From assembly GCF_032397745.1 (NCBI RefSeq), contig NZ_CP135921.1:4824501-4888500 (forward strand): a stretch of DNA of 64,000 nucleotides. The letters run 5' to 3'. Both the position numbers and the translations under genes were made by a program. The notes below the pieces were generated by a model. That model worked only from the letters and a program-made list of their open reading frames with translations. It did not search any database and was not told the origin of the DNA. How positions within the stretch are numbered: the first letter of the stretch is position 1; every line of letters starts with the position of its first letter. This DNA is from Bradyrhizobium prioriisuperbiae. Its GTDB lineage: Bacteria; Pseudomonadota; Alphaproteobacteria; Rhizobiales; Xanthobacteraceae. Shown here in pieces: positions 1 to 8,959 of the stretch.

Positions 1-2
1 AG

Positions 3-530
3 GCGGCGACTGAGCAGGCGTTCCGCTCGAAAGACCTGGGCGCCTACGACGTGATTCACTTCGCAACCCATGGCTTGCTGAAGGATGAGGTCGACGGATT
101 GACCGAACCGGCGCTGGTGCTGACGCCGAAGGATTCGGTCAACACTTCCGACGACGGCTTGCTGTCGACGTCCGAGATCACACATCTCGCGCTCAATGCG
201 CGGCTGGTGGTGTTGTCGGCCTGCAATACGGCCAAGATCGACACCGCTGCCGCCAGTCTCGGCGTCAACGATCTGCAGGCGGCGTTCTCGGTTGCGGGCG
301 TGCCGGCGTTGCTGGCGGCGCTGTGGCCGGTGGAGTCCGGTACCGCCCGCGATCTGATGACCGGTTTCTTCCAGGCCTGGCAGCGGCAGCCCGCCAAAAG
401 TGCGTCGCGTGCGTTGGCGGAGGCCACGCGCGGTTATCTGGCGCACGCGGACCGGGCGCACCAGCATCCGCGGTTCTGGGCTCCGTTTGTGGTAATGGGG
501 TATGGGGACACGCTGCCTGGCCGGCAATAA
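3..530 (+). CDS. CHAT-domain protease, C-terminal fragment (5' end outside window)
   Basis: The frame is open from the window edge, so this is the C-terminal part of a longer protein. It carries both hallmarks of the CHAT (caspase HetF associated with TPRs) clan CD peptidase fold. These are HFATHG, with the catalytic His codon at 69-71, and VVLSACNT, with the catalytic Cys codon at 222-224. The tail PFVVMGYG is also typical of the family. Family members usually carry N-terminal TPR repeats or other sensor modules; that part is not visible here. Some CHAT proteins cut partner proteins in defence or cell-death systems, but nothing here identifies the substrate. It lies directly upstream of a toxin-antitoxin pair on the same strand. 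Confidence 0.85.
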   Translation, partial: AATEQAFRSKDLGAYDVIHFATHGLLKDEVDGLTEPALVLTPKDSVNTSDDGLLSTSEITHLALNARLVVLSACNTAKIDTAAASLGVNDLQAAFSVAGVPALLAALWPVESGTARDLMTGFFQAWQRQPAKSASRALAEATRGYLAHADRAHQHPRFWAPFVVMGYGDTLPGRQ

Positions 531-552
531 CCGAGCGCTCTATCTTGAATTA

Positions 553-587
553 TCCGAAATCGGAGTTATTATGCTCCTGTATCGGAG
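553..587 (+). promoter_or_regulatory. Putative autoregulatory operator of the Xre-RES module
   Basis: Two short inverted repeats lie just before the antitoxin start: TCCGAAATCGGA at 553-564 and CTCCTGTATCGGAG at 574-587. The heptamer ATCGGAG occurs in both. The position, ending 6 bases before the ATG, fits repression by the antitoxin's own HTH. Inference from symmetry and position only. Confidence 0.5.
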
Positions 588-593
588 AATAGC

Positions 594-1031
594 ATGTCCC
601 TCGCGCCCCACTATCCGACGTCTCGCTACGAGCCGTCGCCGCTTCCGGATCTCGCCTCCAAGAGCGAGCGCGAGCGGCTGAGCCCGTCGGCCATCAAGGC
701 GTTCCTCAATATCATGGCGACGTGGAAGGTGCGTGACGAGGATGCGCGTGCGCTGCTCGGCGGCATCTCCAACGGGCCGTTCTACGAGATGAAGAAGAAG
801 CCGGAGCGCACCCTGGATGCCGATGCGCTGACGCGGGCCTCGTATCTGGTCGGCATCTTCAAGGCGCTGAACATCCTTTATTCCGAGAAGCTCGCGGACG
901 CCTGGGTGCAGCGGCCGAACAGCAACCGCATCTTCGGCGGCCAGACGCCGCTCGGCTTCATGATCCGGGGCGGCTTGCCGGCAATGCAGACGGTGCGCCG
1001 GCTGCTCGATGCGCGGCGGGGCGGGGCGTGA
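594..1031 (+). CDS. Antitoxin of the Xre/MbcA/ParS family (DUF2384)
   Basis: This 145-residue protein has an N-terminal helical DNA-binding region (about residues 25-85, including the LLGGISNGPFYEMKK helix-turn-helix stretch). The C-terminal segment, LYSEKLADAWVQRPNSNRIF followed by GGQTPLGFMIRGG, is the characteristic Xre/MbcA/ParS toxin-binding domain. Members of this family neutralise RES-domain toxins and repress their own operon. The stop codon overlaps the GTG start of the RES gene (GTGA), so the two are translationally coupled. Palindromic sequences sit right upstream. Length and architecture are normal for the family. Confidence 0.85.
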   Translation: MSLAPHYPTSRYEPSPLPDLASKSERERLSPSAIKAFLNIMATWKVRDEDARALLGGISNGPFYEMKKKPERTLDADALTRASYLVGIFKALNILYSEKLADAWVQRPNSNRIFGGQTPLGFMIRGGLPAMQTVRRLLDARRGGA

Positions 1032-1711
1032 TCCCGCCGACTACGCTCGTCCGCCGCAACGACACCCACCGCCTGATCCCCTCGAAATACAGCGAGGGCG
1101 GCGACAGCGTGTTGACGCGCATCGCGGATGACGATGCGCATCTCGCCGACATCTTCGATCTCGACAACGCCACCAACGATCGCCTCATTGCCGAGAACAA
1201 CCTGCTGCCCGGCATCGGCATCGATGAACTGGTGTTCGGCGTGCCGTATTTTCGCATCGTCAACGCCGCGTTCTGCCACGCCCACCCGCAGGGCAGCCGC
1301 TTCAACGGGCCGGATCGCGGCGCCTGGTATGCGGCGTTCGCGGTAGAAACCTCGCAAGCGGAGATCGCCTATCACAAAGCGATCGAGCTTGCAGAGGTGG
1401 ACTGGTTCGAGGAAGAGGTGACCTACGACGATTACCTCGCCGACTTCAGCGCACAATTCCACGACATCTGTGGCGCCGAGTCCTCAGAGATTGAGGCCTG
1501 CCTCGCTCCGGACAGCTACCTCGCCTCGCAGGATCTGGCACTGCGCCTGTTCGATGCGGGCTCGCTCGGCATCGTCTATCCCAGTGTCCGCCATGCGCGC
1601 GGTACCTGCATTGCCTGCTTCCGCCCGGCGCTGGTGATGAATGTGCGCAAGGGCCCGACGTATCGCTTTGTGTGGGACGGGCGAGGCCTGCCGGAGGTTT
1701 TGGCGGTTTAA
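1028..1711 (+). CDS. RES-domain toxin (NAD+ phosphorylase family)
   Basis: A 227-residue protein starting with GTG inside the antitoxin stop. The R-E-S residues that name the family can be placed: Arg91 in GSRFNGP, Glu112 in QAEIAYH and Ser186 in VYPSVRHARG. RES toxins of the MbcT/Res type degrade NAD+ (phosphorolysis), causing growth arrest unless bound by the Xre/MbcA antitoxin. The module looks complete: both genes are full length, overlapping and preceded by a likely operator. It is normal in size for the family (about 150-230 residues). Confidence 0.85.
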   Translation: MIPPTTLVRRNDTHRLIPSKYSEGGDSVLTRIADDDAHLADIFDLDNATNDRLIAENNLLPGIGIDELVFGVPYFRIVNAAFCHAHPQGSRFNGPDRGAWYAAFAVETSQAEIAYHKAIELAEVDWFEEEVTYDDYLADFSAQFHDICGAESSEIEACLAPDSYLASQDLALRLFDAGSLGIVYPSVRHARGTCIACFRPALVMNVRKGPTYRFVWDGRGLPEVLAV

Positions 1712-1868
1712 TGCTGGCGCATACGGTAGCATCATGATGCTGCGGCGATACGTGCAAAACCTTGTAAAGTTTCAGCCTGTGTTGGTTTGTCGCATCGCCG
1801 TGCTACGCTGACCGCAAGGATGGGGCTGCCTTCCTCGAACGAGCCTTTCTCGAAGCAGGAGCGGTACA

Positions 1869-2618
1869 ATGAACGTGGCAAGGACCGCCGCGCGAGAGAT
1901 GGTTCGGCATCTAATCTACAAGACGGGCTCCTACGACATCATTACCCGGTTTCGAGCCTGGAGAGGCCGGGCGTCGGAGCACCTCAACGGCGCCGACCTG
2001 AAGTCCCGCTTCGAGGCGATCTACGATACCGGCGTCTGGCAGCAGGGCTGGCATGAAGCGACGCCGGGCTCAGGCGCAGGATCATCCGTTGCAGCGACGG
2101 TCGCACTTCGCGAGGCTCTCCCGTCGCTGCTGAACGATCTCAACGCCAAGACGCTGCTCGATGTCGGCTGCGGCGATTTCTCCTGGATGCAGCATGTGAG
2201 CATCGGACAGCGCTACATCGGAATCGACGTGGTCGGGTCCGTCATCGAGACCAACGCCAGGCTCTACGGGCAGCCCGGCCGAGAATTCCGCAACGGCGAT
2301 GCGACCGTCGACGAGCTTCCGGACGCCGATGTCGTGTTATGCCGCGAGGTGCTGTTTCACCTGTCGTTCGTCGACATCCGGAAGCTTCTCAGAAACGTCC
2401 TGTCCAAGAAGCGATCGTATCTGATCACGACCAGCGACCGTCTGACGACTTTCAATTCCGACATTCCGACCGGTGATTTTCGCCTGCTGAATGTGGAGGC
2501 GAGGCCGCTGAAATTTCCGCCGCCGGACATCGTGATCGACGACTCCGCGGTGTTTTCCCGCCGCATCATCGGCGTCTGGGACGCGAGCCGCCTCAGCGGA
2601 ATTCTGCGGGGGCGCTGA
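1869..2618 (+). CDS. Class I SAM-dependent methyltransferase
   Basis: This 249-residue protein has a Rossmann-type motif I at about residues 96-106 (LLDVGCGDFSW) and the acidic second strand YIGIDVV at about 117-122. A motif resembling post-II/IV follows in DVVLCREVLFHLSF. The N-terminal 60 residues contain a motif of the DTGVWQQGWH type seen in methyltransferases acting on surface polysaccharide or small molecules. The substrate cannot be told. The start is supported by AGGAG about 7 bases upstream. It stands alone, with the toxin module on one side and a convergent efflux operon on the other. Confidence 0.8.
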   Translation: MNVARTAAREMVRHLIYKTGSYDIITRFRAWRGRASEHLNGADLKSRFEAIYDTGVWQQGWHEATPGSGAGSSVAATVALREALPSLLNDLNAKTLLDVGCGDFSWMQHVSIGQRYIGIDVVGSVIETNARLYGQPGREFRNGDATVDELPDADVVLCREVLFHLSFVDIRKLLRNVLSKKRSYLITTSDRLTTFNSDIPTGDFRLLNVEARPLKFPPPDIVIDDSAVFSRRIIGVWDASRLSGILRGR

Positions 2619-2719
2619 CGTTCGCCCTGCATGCTGCGTCATGGCCGGGACACAAGCCCGGCCATGACGTCATGCTTCGGAGTAACTTCTCAGGACAATA
2701 ATGGGCCGACGCTAAGCGC

Positions 2720-3865
2720 TCACGTCCCCGCCTTCTTCTCCGGCAGCGGCTGTACTGCGGCGCCGGGGCCGATCTTCTGCAGGTTGCCGGTGATGATCTG
2801 GTCGCCTTCGGCCACGCCCTTGGTGATGGTGACGAACTCTCCCTCGGTCGGGCCCACCGAGACGATGCGCTGGTCGACCTTGTTGCCTTCGCCGATCACA
2901 TAGACGTACTTGCCGAGCTGGCTCGAGCCCAGCGCGATCTGCGGCACCAGCAGCGCGTCCGGCTGTTCACCGAGCTTCAGGCGGATGCGGGCGTATTGTC
3001 CCGGCAGCAGCGAGAAGTCCGGATTGCCGACGGTGGCGCGCGCGGTGATGGTGCCGGTCGAGCGGTCCACCGTGTTGTCCAGGAAGGTGAGCTCGCCATG
3101 GTAACGCGGCTCCTTGTCGCCCGGCAGCAGCAACTCGGTCTTGATCTTGCCGGCTGCGCGCGCCTTCTGGATGTCGACGAGATCGCTCTCGCTCGGATTG
3201 AAGGTGACGTAGATCGGATCGAGCTGCACCAGCGTGTTGAGCGCCGCGCCCGCGACGTTCATCAGCGTGCCGACCGGGGCCTGGTTGCGGCCGAGCCGGC
3301 CGTTGAACGGCGCGCGGATCTGGGTGTAGCTCAGATTGAGCTCGGCGGTGCGGATCGCCGCCTTGTCCGAGGTCAGCGCCGCTTCCGCCTGGTGCAGGGT
3401 GCTGGCGCGCTGGTCATAGCTGTCCTTGGAGAGGAAGCCGGTCTTGGCCAGATCCGAGCCGCGGCTGTAGTTCGACTGCGCATAATCCAGCGCCGCCTCG
3501 TCGCGCTGCGCCTGGGCCTTGGCCTGATCAAGTGCCGCCTGGTAGTCGCGCGGATCGATCTGGTAGAGCAGGTCGCCTTCCTTGACGTCGGCGCCGTCGG
3601 CGGCCGGCTGCGCCTGCACATAGCCGGCGACGCGCGCCTGCAGGGTGACGTTGCGGATCGATTCCGTCCGCGCCGTGTATTCCCTGTAGATCGGGATTGT
3701 CTTTTTCACCACCTTGGTCGCCGGTACCGGCATGGCGAAGCCGCCGGGGCTTGCCGCGCCGGCATGATTTTCACCGAGCTGAACGCCGTGCTTTGTCATC
3801 ACATAGGTGACGGCGATGGCTGCTACCGCAACCACGCCGCCGAGGGCCAATTTCCAACCGCGCAT
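2720..3865 (-). CDS. RND efflux periplasmic adaptor (membrane fusion protein)
   Basis: A 381-residue HlyD/AcrA-family adaptor. Residues 5-24 form an N-terminal membrane anchor or uncleaved signal. The two lipoyl half-motifs (ARVAGYV about residue 78, IRAPFNGRLG about residue 190) flank an alpha-helical hairpin rich in Ala, Gln and Lys. Beta-barrel and membrane-proximal domains complete the chain. It lies 15 bases downstream of the pump permease, so the order is permease then adaptor, the reverse of the usual acrA-acrB order. A GGGAG ribosome-binding site precedes the start. No outer-membrane channel gene is nearby, so a TolC-like protein encoded elsewhere is presumably recruited. Confidence 0.92.
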   Translation of the reverse strand: MRGWKLALGGVVAVAAIAVTYVMTKHGVQLGENHAGAASPGGFAMPVPATKVVKKTIPIYREYTARTESIRNVTLQARVAGYVQAQPAADGADVKEGDLLYQIDPRDYQAALDQAKAQAQRDEAALDYAQSNYSRGSDLAKTGFLSKDSYDQRASTLHQAEAALTSDKAAIRTAELNLSYTQIRAPFNGRLGRNQAPVGTLMNVAGAALNTLVQLDPIYVTFNPSESDLVDIQKARAAGKIKTELLLPGDKEPRYHGELTFLDNTVDRSTGTITARATVGNPDFSLLPGQYARIRLKLGEQPDALLVPQIALGSSQLGKYVYVIGEGNKVDQRIVSVGPTEGEFVTITKGVAEGDQIITGNLQKIGPGAAVQPLPEKKAGT

Positions 3866-3880
3866 CCCACCAATCTCCCT

Positions 3881-6800
3881 TTATTCCGCTGCCTCAGGCT
3901 TGGCCTGGGCATGATCTTGCGCCGGGCCGTGCGCCGGCGCCGCATCGTCGATGTGCAGCGCGCGCTCCCGGATCTGTTCAATCACTGCATAGAACACCGG
4001 CACGAACAGCAGCGTCAGGATTGTCGCCGCCAGCATGCCGCCGAACACCGTGGTGCCGATCGATTGCCGGCTCGCCGCACCTGCGCCAGTCGCGATCATC
4101 AGCGGCACCACGCCGAGGATGAAGGCGAACGCCGTCATCAGGATCGGGCGTAGCCGCAGCCGTCCGGCTTCCATCGCCGCCTCCACCACGCCAAGGCCTT
4201 CCTCGCGCCGGCGCCTGGCGAACTCGACGATCAGAATCGCGTTCTTGGCAGCGAGGCCGATCAGCATCACGAAGCCGATCTGCGAGTAGACATCGGTCTG
4301 CATACCGCGCAGCCAGAGTGCGGCCAGCGCGCCGAACAACGCCAGCGGCACCGCGAGCAGCACCATGAACGGCATTGCCCAGCTCTCGTATTGCGCCGCC
4401 AGGATCAGGAACACGAACACCAGAGCGAGCGCGAACACGATGGTTGCGACCGAGCCGGCCTTCTGTTCCTGCAGCGTGATGCCGGTCCATTCATAACCGA
4501 AATCCCGCGGCAGCGCGGCTGCCGCCGCACGCTCCATGGCCGCGACCGCCTGTCCCGAGCTGAAGCCCGGTGCCGGACCGCCATTGATCAGCGCGGAGCC
4601 GTAGTTGTTGTAGTGCGTCACCGTCTCCGGGCCGACGATCGGCTTCAGTGTGCCCAGCGTGTTCAGCGGGATCATGCCGCCGGCCGAGTTGCGCACATAG
4701 AGCCTGGAGATATCGGTCGAGGACGACCGCGCATCCTTGTCGGCCTGCAGGGTGACGCGGAAGGTGCGGCCGAACAGGTTGAAGTCGTTGACGTAGAGCG
4801 AGCCCAGATAGATCTGCAGCGTGTTGAAGACGTCAGGCAGATTGAGGCCCAACAGCTTCGCCTTGCTGCGGTCGAGGTCGTAGACGTATTGCGGGGTCGA
4901 GGTCGAGAACGACGAGAACAGCTGGTGAGCGTCGAGCTCCGGCTGCTTGCGGGCTTCCGCAATCAGCGCTTGCGTTGCTTCGTTGATCGCCACCGCGCCG
5001 TGGTTGTTGAGGTCCTGGATCTGGAATTCGAAACCACCGGTGGTGCCGAGGCCCGGGATCGAGGGCGGCTCGAAACTGAGCACGAACGCCTCCGGCATCT
5101 GCAGCAGTTTGGGCCGCACCGATTCCACGATCTTGCTGGCGCTGGTGTGGGCGTTTCGCTCTTCCCACGGTGCCAGGATGGCGAACTCGACCGCTGCGTT
5201 GGACTGCGCCGCATTGGTGAGGAAGTTGAAGCCGCTGACCGAGATGACGTGGGAGACGCCGGCCTCCTGCATCAGCTTTTCCTTCACCTTGGCGGCGACC
5301 GCGTCGGTACGCTCGAGCGACGAGCCGTCCGGCAGCTGGATCACCACGAAGAAGTAGCCCTGGTCTTCCACCGGCAGGAACGCCGAGGGCACCCGCAGCG
5401 ACATCACATAAGCCGCGACACCGCCGGCAATGAACAGGGCAAACATGGCCCAGCGCCAGCGCACCAGCGAACGGATGCAGTCGGAATATTTGTGCGACAG
5501 CCAGTTGAAGCCGCTGTTGAACCAGCGGAACAGCACGAAGTTCATCGGTGGCCGGTGGCGCAGGAAGGCGGCACTCAGCGCGGGGCTCAGTGTTAACGAG
5601 TTGAACGCGGAGATGCCGACTGAGATCGCGACCGTCAGCGCGAACTGGTTATAAAGGCGGCCGGAGACGCCGGGGATGAAGGCCACCGGGATGAACACCG
5701 CCATCAGCACCGCGGTGGTGGCGATGATCGGACCAGTGACTTCCTCCATCGCCTTGCGGGCGGCGGCGAGCGGCTTGAGGCCGGCCTCCAATTGCCGCTC
5801 GACGTTCTCCACCACCACGATGGCGTCGTCGACCACAAGGCCGATCGCCAGCACCATGCCCAGAAGGCTGAGCATGTTGAGCGAGAAGCCCAGCATCTTC
5901 ATCACCACCAGGGTGGCGATCAGCGACACCGGAATGGCGATGGTCGGGATGATGGTGGTGCGCCAGTTCTGCAGGAAGATGAACACCACCAGCACGACCA
6001 GCACCAGCGCTTCGCCGAGCGTGACCAGCACGTCCTTCATCGCGGCCGAGACGAACCGCGTAGTGTCGTACTTCATCTCGTAGGCGATGCCCTTGGGGAA
6101 GCGTTTGGACAGCTCCTCCATCTTCTTGGTGACGTTGTGCTGCAGGTCCAGCGCGTTCGATCCCGCCATCTGGAACACGCCGAGCACGACCGTCGGCTTG
6201 TCGCCGGAGAACGTGGTCGAGGAATACAAGAGAGCACCGAGCTCGACCCGGGCGACGTCGCGCAGCCGCACCACCGAGCCGTCGCGCGGATCGGCACGCA
6301 CCACGATATCCTTGAATTGTTCGGGGTCGTTCAGGCGCCCCAGCGCGTTGACCTGCAGCTCGAACGCCGTGCCGGGCGGCGAGGGCGACTGGCCGATCTT
6401 GCCGGCGGCGACCTGCACGTTCTGCTCGGCAATGGCCTGCTGCACGTCGACCGCGGTGATGCCGAGATTGGCGAGCTTGTCCGGATCGAGCCAGACCCGC
6501 ATCGAATAGCGCCGCTCGCCGAAGATCTGCACGTCGCCGACGCCGGGAATCCGCTTCAGCGGATCTTGGATCTGCAGATAGGCGTAGTTGGAGAGCCCGA
6601 TCTCGTCGACCGACTTGTCGGGCGAGATCAGATTGACGATCAGCACGAAGTTCGGGTTCTGCTTCTTGATGATGACGCCGGCCTGATTGACGATCGCCGG
6701 CAGCACCGGAGCAGCCTGGGAAACGCGGTTCTGCACGTCGACCGCGGCGATATCCAGGGAGTAGCCGACATCAAACGTGATGGTGATGGTGGAGGAGCCG

Positions 6801-7054
6801 TCGTTCGAACTGGTCGACGACATATAGGCCATGCCCTGCACGCCGTTGATCTGCTGCTCGAGCGGCGTCGTCACCGTGTCGGCGACCACCTGGGCGCTGG
6901 CGCCGGGATAGTTCGCACTCACCACCACCTGCGGCGGGGTGATGTCGGGGAATTGCGACACCGGCAGCAGGAAGTAGCAGATGCCTCCGGCCAGAACCAT
7001 GATGACCGCGATCGCCGATGCGAAGATCGGACGTTGGATAAAGAAATTCACCAT
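3881..7054 (-). CDS. RND multidrug efflux permease (HAE1 / AcrB-like)
   Basis: A full-length 1057-residue inner-membrane proton/drug antiporter. It begins MVNFFIQRPIFASAIAVIMVLAGG, as most AcrB/MexB relatives do. It has 12 predicted membrane spans in two repeats separated by large periplasmic porter loops. The fourth-helix motif GLVVDDAIVVVENVER carries the proton-relay Asp pair, and the C-terminal half has the matching GLAAKNAILIVEFA with its essential Lys. It forms an operon with the adaptor gene 15 bases downstream. Substrates cannot be predicted from sequence. An HxlR-family regulator gene is encoded on the same strand about 640 bases upstream and may control the unit. Confidence 0.95.
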   Translation of the reverse strand: MVNFFIQRPIFASAIAVIMVLAGGICYFLLPVSQFPDITPPQVVVSANYPGASAQVVADTVTTPLEQQINGVQGMAYMSSTSSNDGSSTITITFDVGYSLDIAAVDVQNRVSQAAPVLPAIVNQAGVIIKKQNPNFVLIVNLISPDKSVDEIGLSNYAYLQIQDPLKRIPGVGDVQIFGERRYSMRVWLDPDKLANLGITAVDVQQAIAEQNVQVAAGKIGQSPSPPGTAFELQVNALGRLNDPEQFKDIVVRADPRDGSVVRLRDVARVELGALLYSSTTFSGDKPTVVLGVFQMAGSNALDLQHNVTKKMEELSKRFPKGIAYEMKYDTTRFVSAAMKDVLVTLGEALVLVVLVVFIFLQNWRTTIIPTIAIPVSLIATLVVMKMLGFSLNMLSLLGMVLAIGLVVDDAIVVVENVERQLEAGLKPLAAARKAMEEVTGPIIATTAVLMAVFIPVAFIPGVSGRLYNQFALTVAISVGISAFNSLTLSPALSAAFLRHRPPMNFVLFRWFNSGFNWLSHKYSDCIRSLVRWRWAMFALFIAGGVAAYVMSLRVPSAFLPVEDQGYFFVVIQLPDGSSLERTDAVAAKVKEKLMQEAGVSHVISVSGFNFLTNAAQSNAAVEFAILAPWEERNAHTSASKIVESVRPKLLQMPEAFVLSFEPPSIPGLGTTGGFEFQIQDLNNHGAVAINEATQALIAEARKQPELDAHQLFSSFSTSTPQYVYDLDRSKAKLLGLNLPDVFNTLQIYLGSLYVNDFNLFGRTFRVTLQADKDARSSSTDISRLYVRNSAGGMIPLNTLGTLKPIVGPETVTHYNNYGSALINGGPAPGFSSGQAVAAMERAAAAALPRDFGYEWTGITLQEQKAGSVATIVFALALVFVFLILAAQYESWAMPFMVLLAVPLALFGALAALWLRGMQTDVYSQIGFVMLIGLAAKNAILIVEFARRRREEGLGVVEAAMEAGRLRLRPILMTAFAFILGVVPLMIATGAGAASRQSIGTTVFGGMLAATILTLLFVPVFYAVIEQIRERALHIDDAAPAHGPAQDHAQAKPEAAE

Positions 7055-7689
7055 GGCTTACTGGATCCACCCGAGCATTTGATTCAGACGTCGTCTTGAT
7101 TCAGATATCGTCGGCGCGCGCTCCGCTGCGAAGCGGCGGGAGTTGCCGCGAAGCAGCGTTCAATCAGTCCCGCGGAGCGTCGTCGTTCTTGGTTGCGAGG
7201 CGGTGAGATGCGGTCCGGCGGGTCGTTTGCGCGACGTGGTTGCGCCGTCGCCGGAGTTTCATCGCGGCCTCGATTACGGCCTTAGATATTGCAGCCTTAG
7301 ATAGTGATGGTCCCCATGATCCCGCCATACTTACTTTTTGGTGGGTATCATACTTTTTGTATGCTCTTGTCCTGATACAGTATTTGCGGTTCCAAGAAAA
7401 GTCCCGACTGCAACTAATCCTCAAGATATCGCCATTGATCGGCCCGAAGTGCGGCGGCATTTCGGCACGGACGTGGTGAGTGCACTCACCTCGATTCGAT
7501 CGACAGGAAATGCTGTTTCTGTGCGCCGTTTTGAAACTTTCCTGCGCAAGGCAGCGCAAACGCGCCGGGCGCGCGCCAGCGGAAACACCATCCACCCGCC
7601 GGGCCGCGCGTCAAACGCAATTTGGATCAAATGCAAAATTGCATTGGCATTCGCATCTTCCATGCGGGAGACGCGGGTCGCGGGATGGA
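7055..7689. other. Intergenic region upstream of the efflux operon
   Basis: About 635 bases without a convincing gene. Open frames on both strands have poor codon character and no recognisable protein. The central part (about 7270-7440) is AT-richer than its surroundings and contains the inverted repeats annotated separately. It probably holds the efflux-operon promoter and possibly a remnant of lost sequence. Confidence 0.5.
7345..7378. promoter_or_regulatory. Nested inverted repeat, candidate HxlR operator
   Basis: CATAC-TTTTT-GTATG (7349-7363) is a perfect inverted repeat, nested inside GTATC (7345-7349) and GATAC (7374-7378). HxlR-family regulators bind spaced GTAT/ATAC-like palindromes, and an HxlR gene lies next door. 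It is about 290 bases upstream of the pump start. The link to the regulator is inference. Confidence 0.4.
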
Positions 7690-8124
7690 CTAGCCGCGTT
7701 TCGTTTTGCCGGCGCGCGGCGACTGTTTGCGCAGGCGAGCCTGGTTGACCGCCATCGCCGGGCGTTTGCGCGCACCGCTGCTCCGCTTGCGCAGCGCGGC
7801 CCAGTCCAGCAATGCCTGGAACACCGGTCCCAGGGCCTTGCCGGCGGCGGTCATGGTGTATTCGACCTTCGGTGGAATCTGCGGATGCACGATGCGCTCA
7901 ACGATGCCGTCGCGCTCCAGGTCGCGCAATTGCTGGATCAGCATCTTCTGCGACACGTTCGGGATGGCGCGTTCGAGTTGGGAGAAGCGCAGCACGGCGC
8001 CCTCGCAGAGACGGGAGAGGATCACGAGTTTCCAGCGTCCCTCGATGCATTTCAGCGTTGCTTCGAGATCGGCGAGGCAGCCGTTTTGCCGGGCGGAGAG
8101 AGATGTGGATTTCGCCGACGTCAT
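7690..8124 (-). CDS. HxlR-family winged-helix transcriptional regulator
   Basis: The start MTSAKST was chosen over a longer open frame, giving 144 residues. The HxlR core is clear: CLADLEATLKCIEGRWKLVI, then FSQLERAIPNVSQKMLIQQL as recognition helix region, then LERDGIVERIVHPQIPPKVEY as wing. A Cys near the N-terminus (about residue 15) occupies the position of the redox/aldehyde-sensing Cys in QorR/HypR-like members. The C-terminal 30 residues form a basic tail (many Arg/Lys). It is encoded upstream of and codirectional with the RND operon, which makes it the best candidate regulator of that pump. Confidence 0.85.
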   Translation of the reverse strand: MTSAKSTSLSARQNGCLADLEATLKCIEGRWKLVILSRLCEGAVLRFSQLERAIPNVSQKMLIQQLRDLERDGIVERIVHPQIPPKVEYTMTAAGKALGPVFQALLDWAALRKRSSGARKRPAMAVNQARLRKQSPRAGKTKRG

Positions 8125-8533
8125 GCGCCTGATGTCACCTGTCTGTCTCGACGTTTTGGCGTGCCGGCCCATTTTATGAGCCCGGTTCCCCGTGAGGTAA
8201 AGCGCGAATCGGCGGCATTGCACAGCGACCCACGGTTGCTCTCGCTGTGTTGATCCACAGTGCATTCCCGCGACCCTTCCGGAAACTCTCTTGCCGCTAA
8301 GGTGTTCTTGATCGGCGATGCCGCCAGCCTGCCGTCGATGCCCTCGATCTGCCCACCTTTTGGGCTTGCCTGGGTGGAGTGCGGCGGCGAGCATTCGGTC
8401 GTTGCGCGCAGGGGCGATCGATATCGAATGCCGCGCGGGCGTATCGGAGACGATTTTCGGGGACACACTTTCGGGGACGCGTATCGGGGACATGTAGCCA
8501 AACTGTAGCGAACGAGCAGGAAGGTCGGAACCC
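8125..8533. other. Intergenic region with a short tandem repeat at its right end
   Basis: No convincing gene in about 410 bases between the HxlR gene (minus) and the Cys-rich protein (plus), so it should hold both divergent promoters. Its last 90 bases contain the TCGGGGAC tandem repeat annotated separately. Confidence 0.4.
8444..8491 (+). repeat. Four tandem TCGG(G/A)GAC units at 13-14 base period
   Basis: TCGGAGAC at 8444 and TCGGGGAC at 8457, 8471 and 8484 are spaced 13, 14 and 13 bases apart. They end about 40 bases before the start of the exported Cys-rich protein. This could be a small polymorphic repeat or an array of protein-binding half-sites. No function is assigned. Confidence 0.6.
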
Positions 8534-8959
8534 ATGCACAACCGCATCAACGTGTTCAGCATTCTGTCCATGATCACGCTGACCACAGTCACCTCCGGAT
8601 TCATCTACGGCCTGTCCGGCACCTCCACCGCCCATGCCGGCGACAATCGCGGCACCGAGGCGCAACAACTGGCTTGCACGCCCGACGTGTTCCGACTCTG
8701 CGGCAGCCAGATCCCCGACGCCGATCGCATCGTGGTGTGCCTGCGCCAGAACATGACCTCGCTGAGCGGCGGCTGCCGTGCGGTGTTCGACGCCGAAGCC
8801 AGCGTGCAGCAGGCCGAGAAGCCGGCTGAGCGCACCACCGTCGCCGGCAAATCCCAGCGCACGGCGCAGCCGAAAGTGATGCGCGGGCCGCCGCCGGCAC
8901 CGGCTGCAGCACCGCTTCCGGCGCGGCCCGCCGAGCAGGATCCCGACAGCGACGAGTAG
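8534..8959 (+). CDS. Exported cysteine-rich small protein
   Basis: A 141-residue protein with an N-terminal hydrophobic signal-like segment (about residues 8-35, ending STAHAGD). A compact Cys motif follows (CTPDVFRLCGSQIPD, then IVVCLRQN and GGCRAVF), with four Cys that could make two disulfides. The rest is a Pro/Ala/Glu-rich, probably unstructured tail. This Cys pattern recurs in short periplasmic proteins of Bradyrhizobium-type genomes, but no function is known to me. AGGAAGG about 10 bases upstream supports the start. Confidence 0.65.
   Translation: MHNRINVFSILSMITLTTVTSGFIYGLSGTSTAHAGDNRGTEAQQLACTPDVFRLCGSQIPDADRIVVCLRQNMTSLSGGCRAVFDAEASVQQAEKPAERTTVAGKSQRTAQPKVMRGPPPAPAAAPLPARPAEQDPDSDE

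Noticed and set aside
1728..1741. AGCATCATGATGCT perfect palindrome after the RES gene
   Set aside because: Short, no T run, and not next to a promoter; may be chance or a weak terminator stem.
7164..7595. 143-codon minus-strand frame upstream of the RND operon
   Set aside because: No recognisable protein, poor codon pattern, and it covers the likely promoter and operator palindromes.
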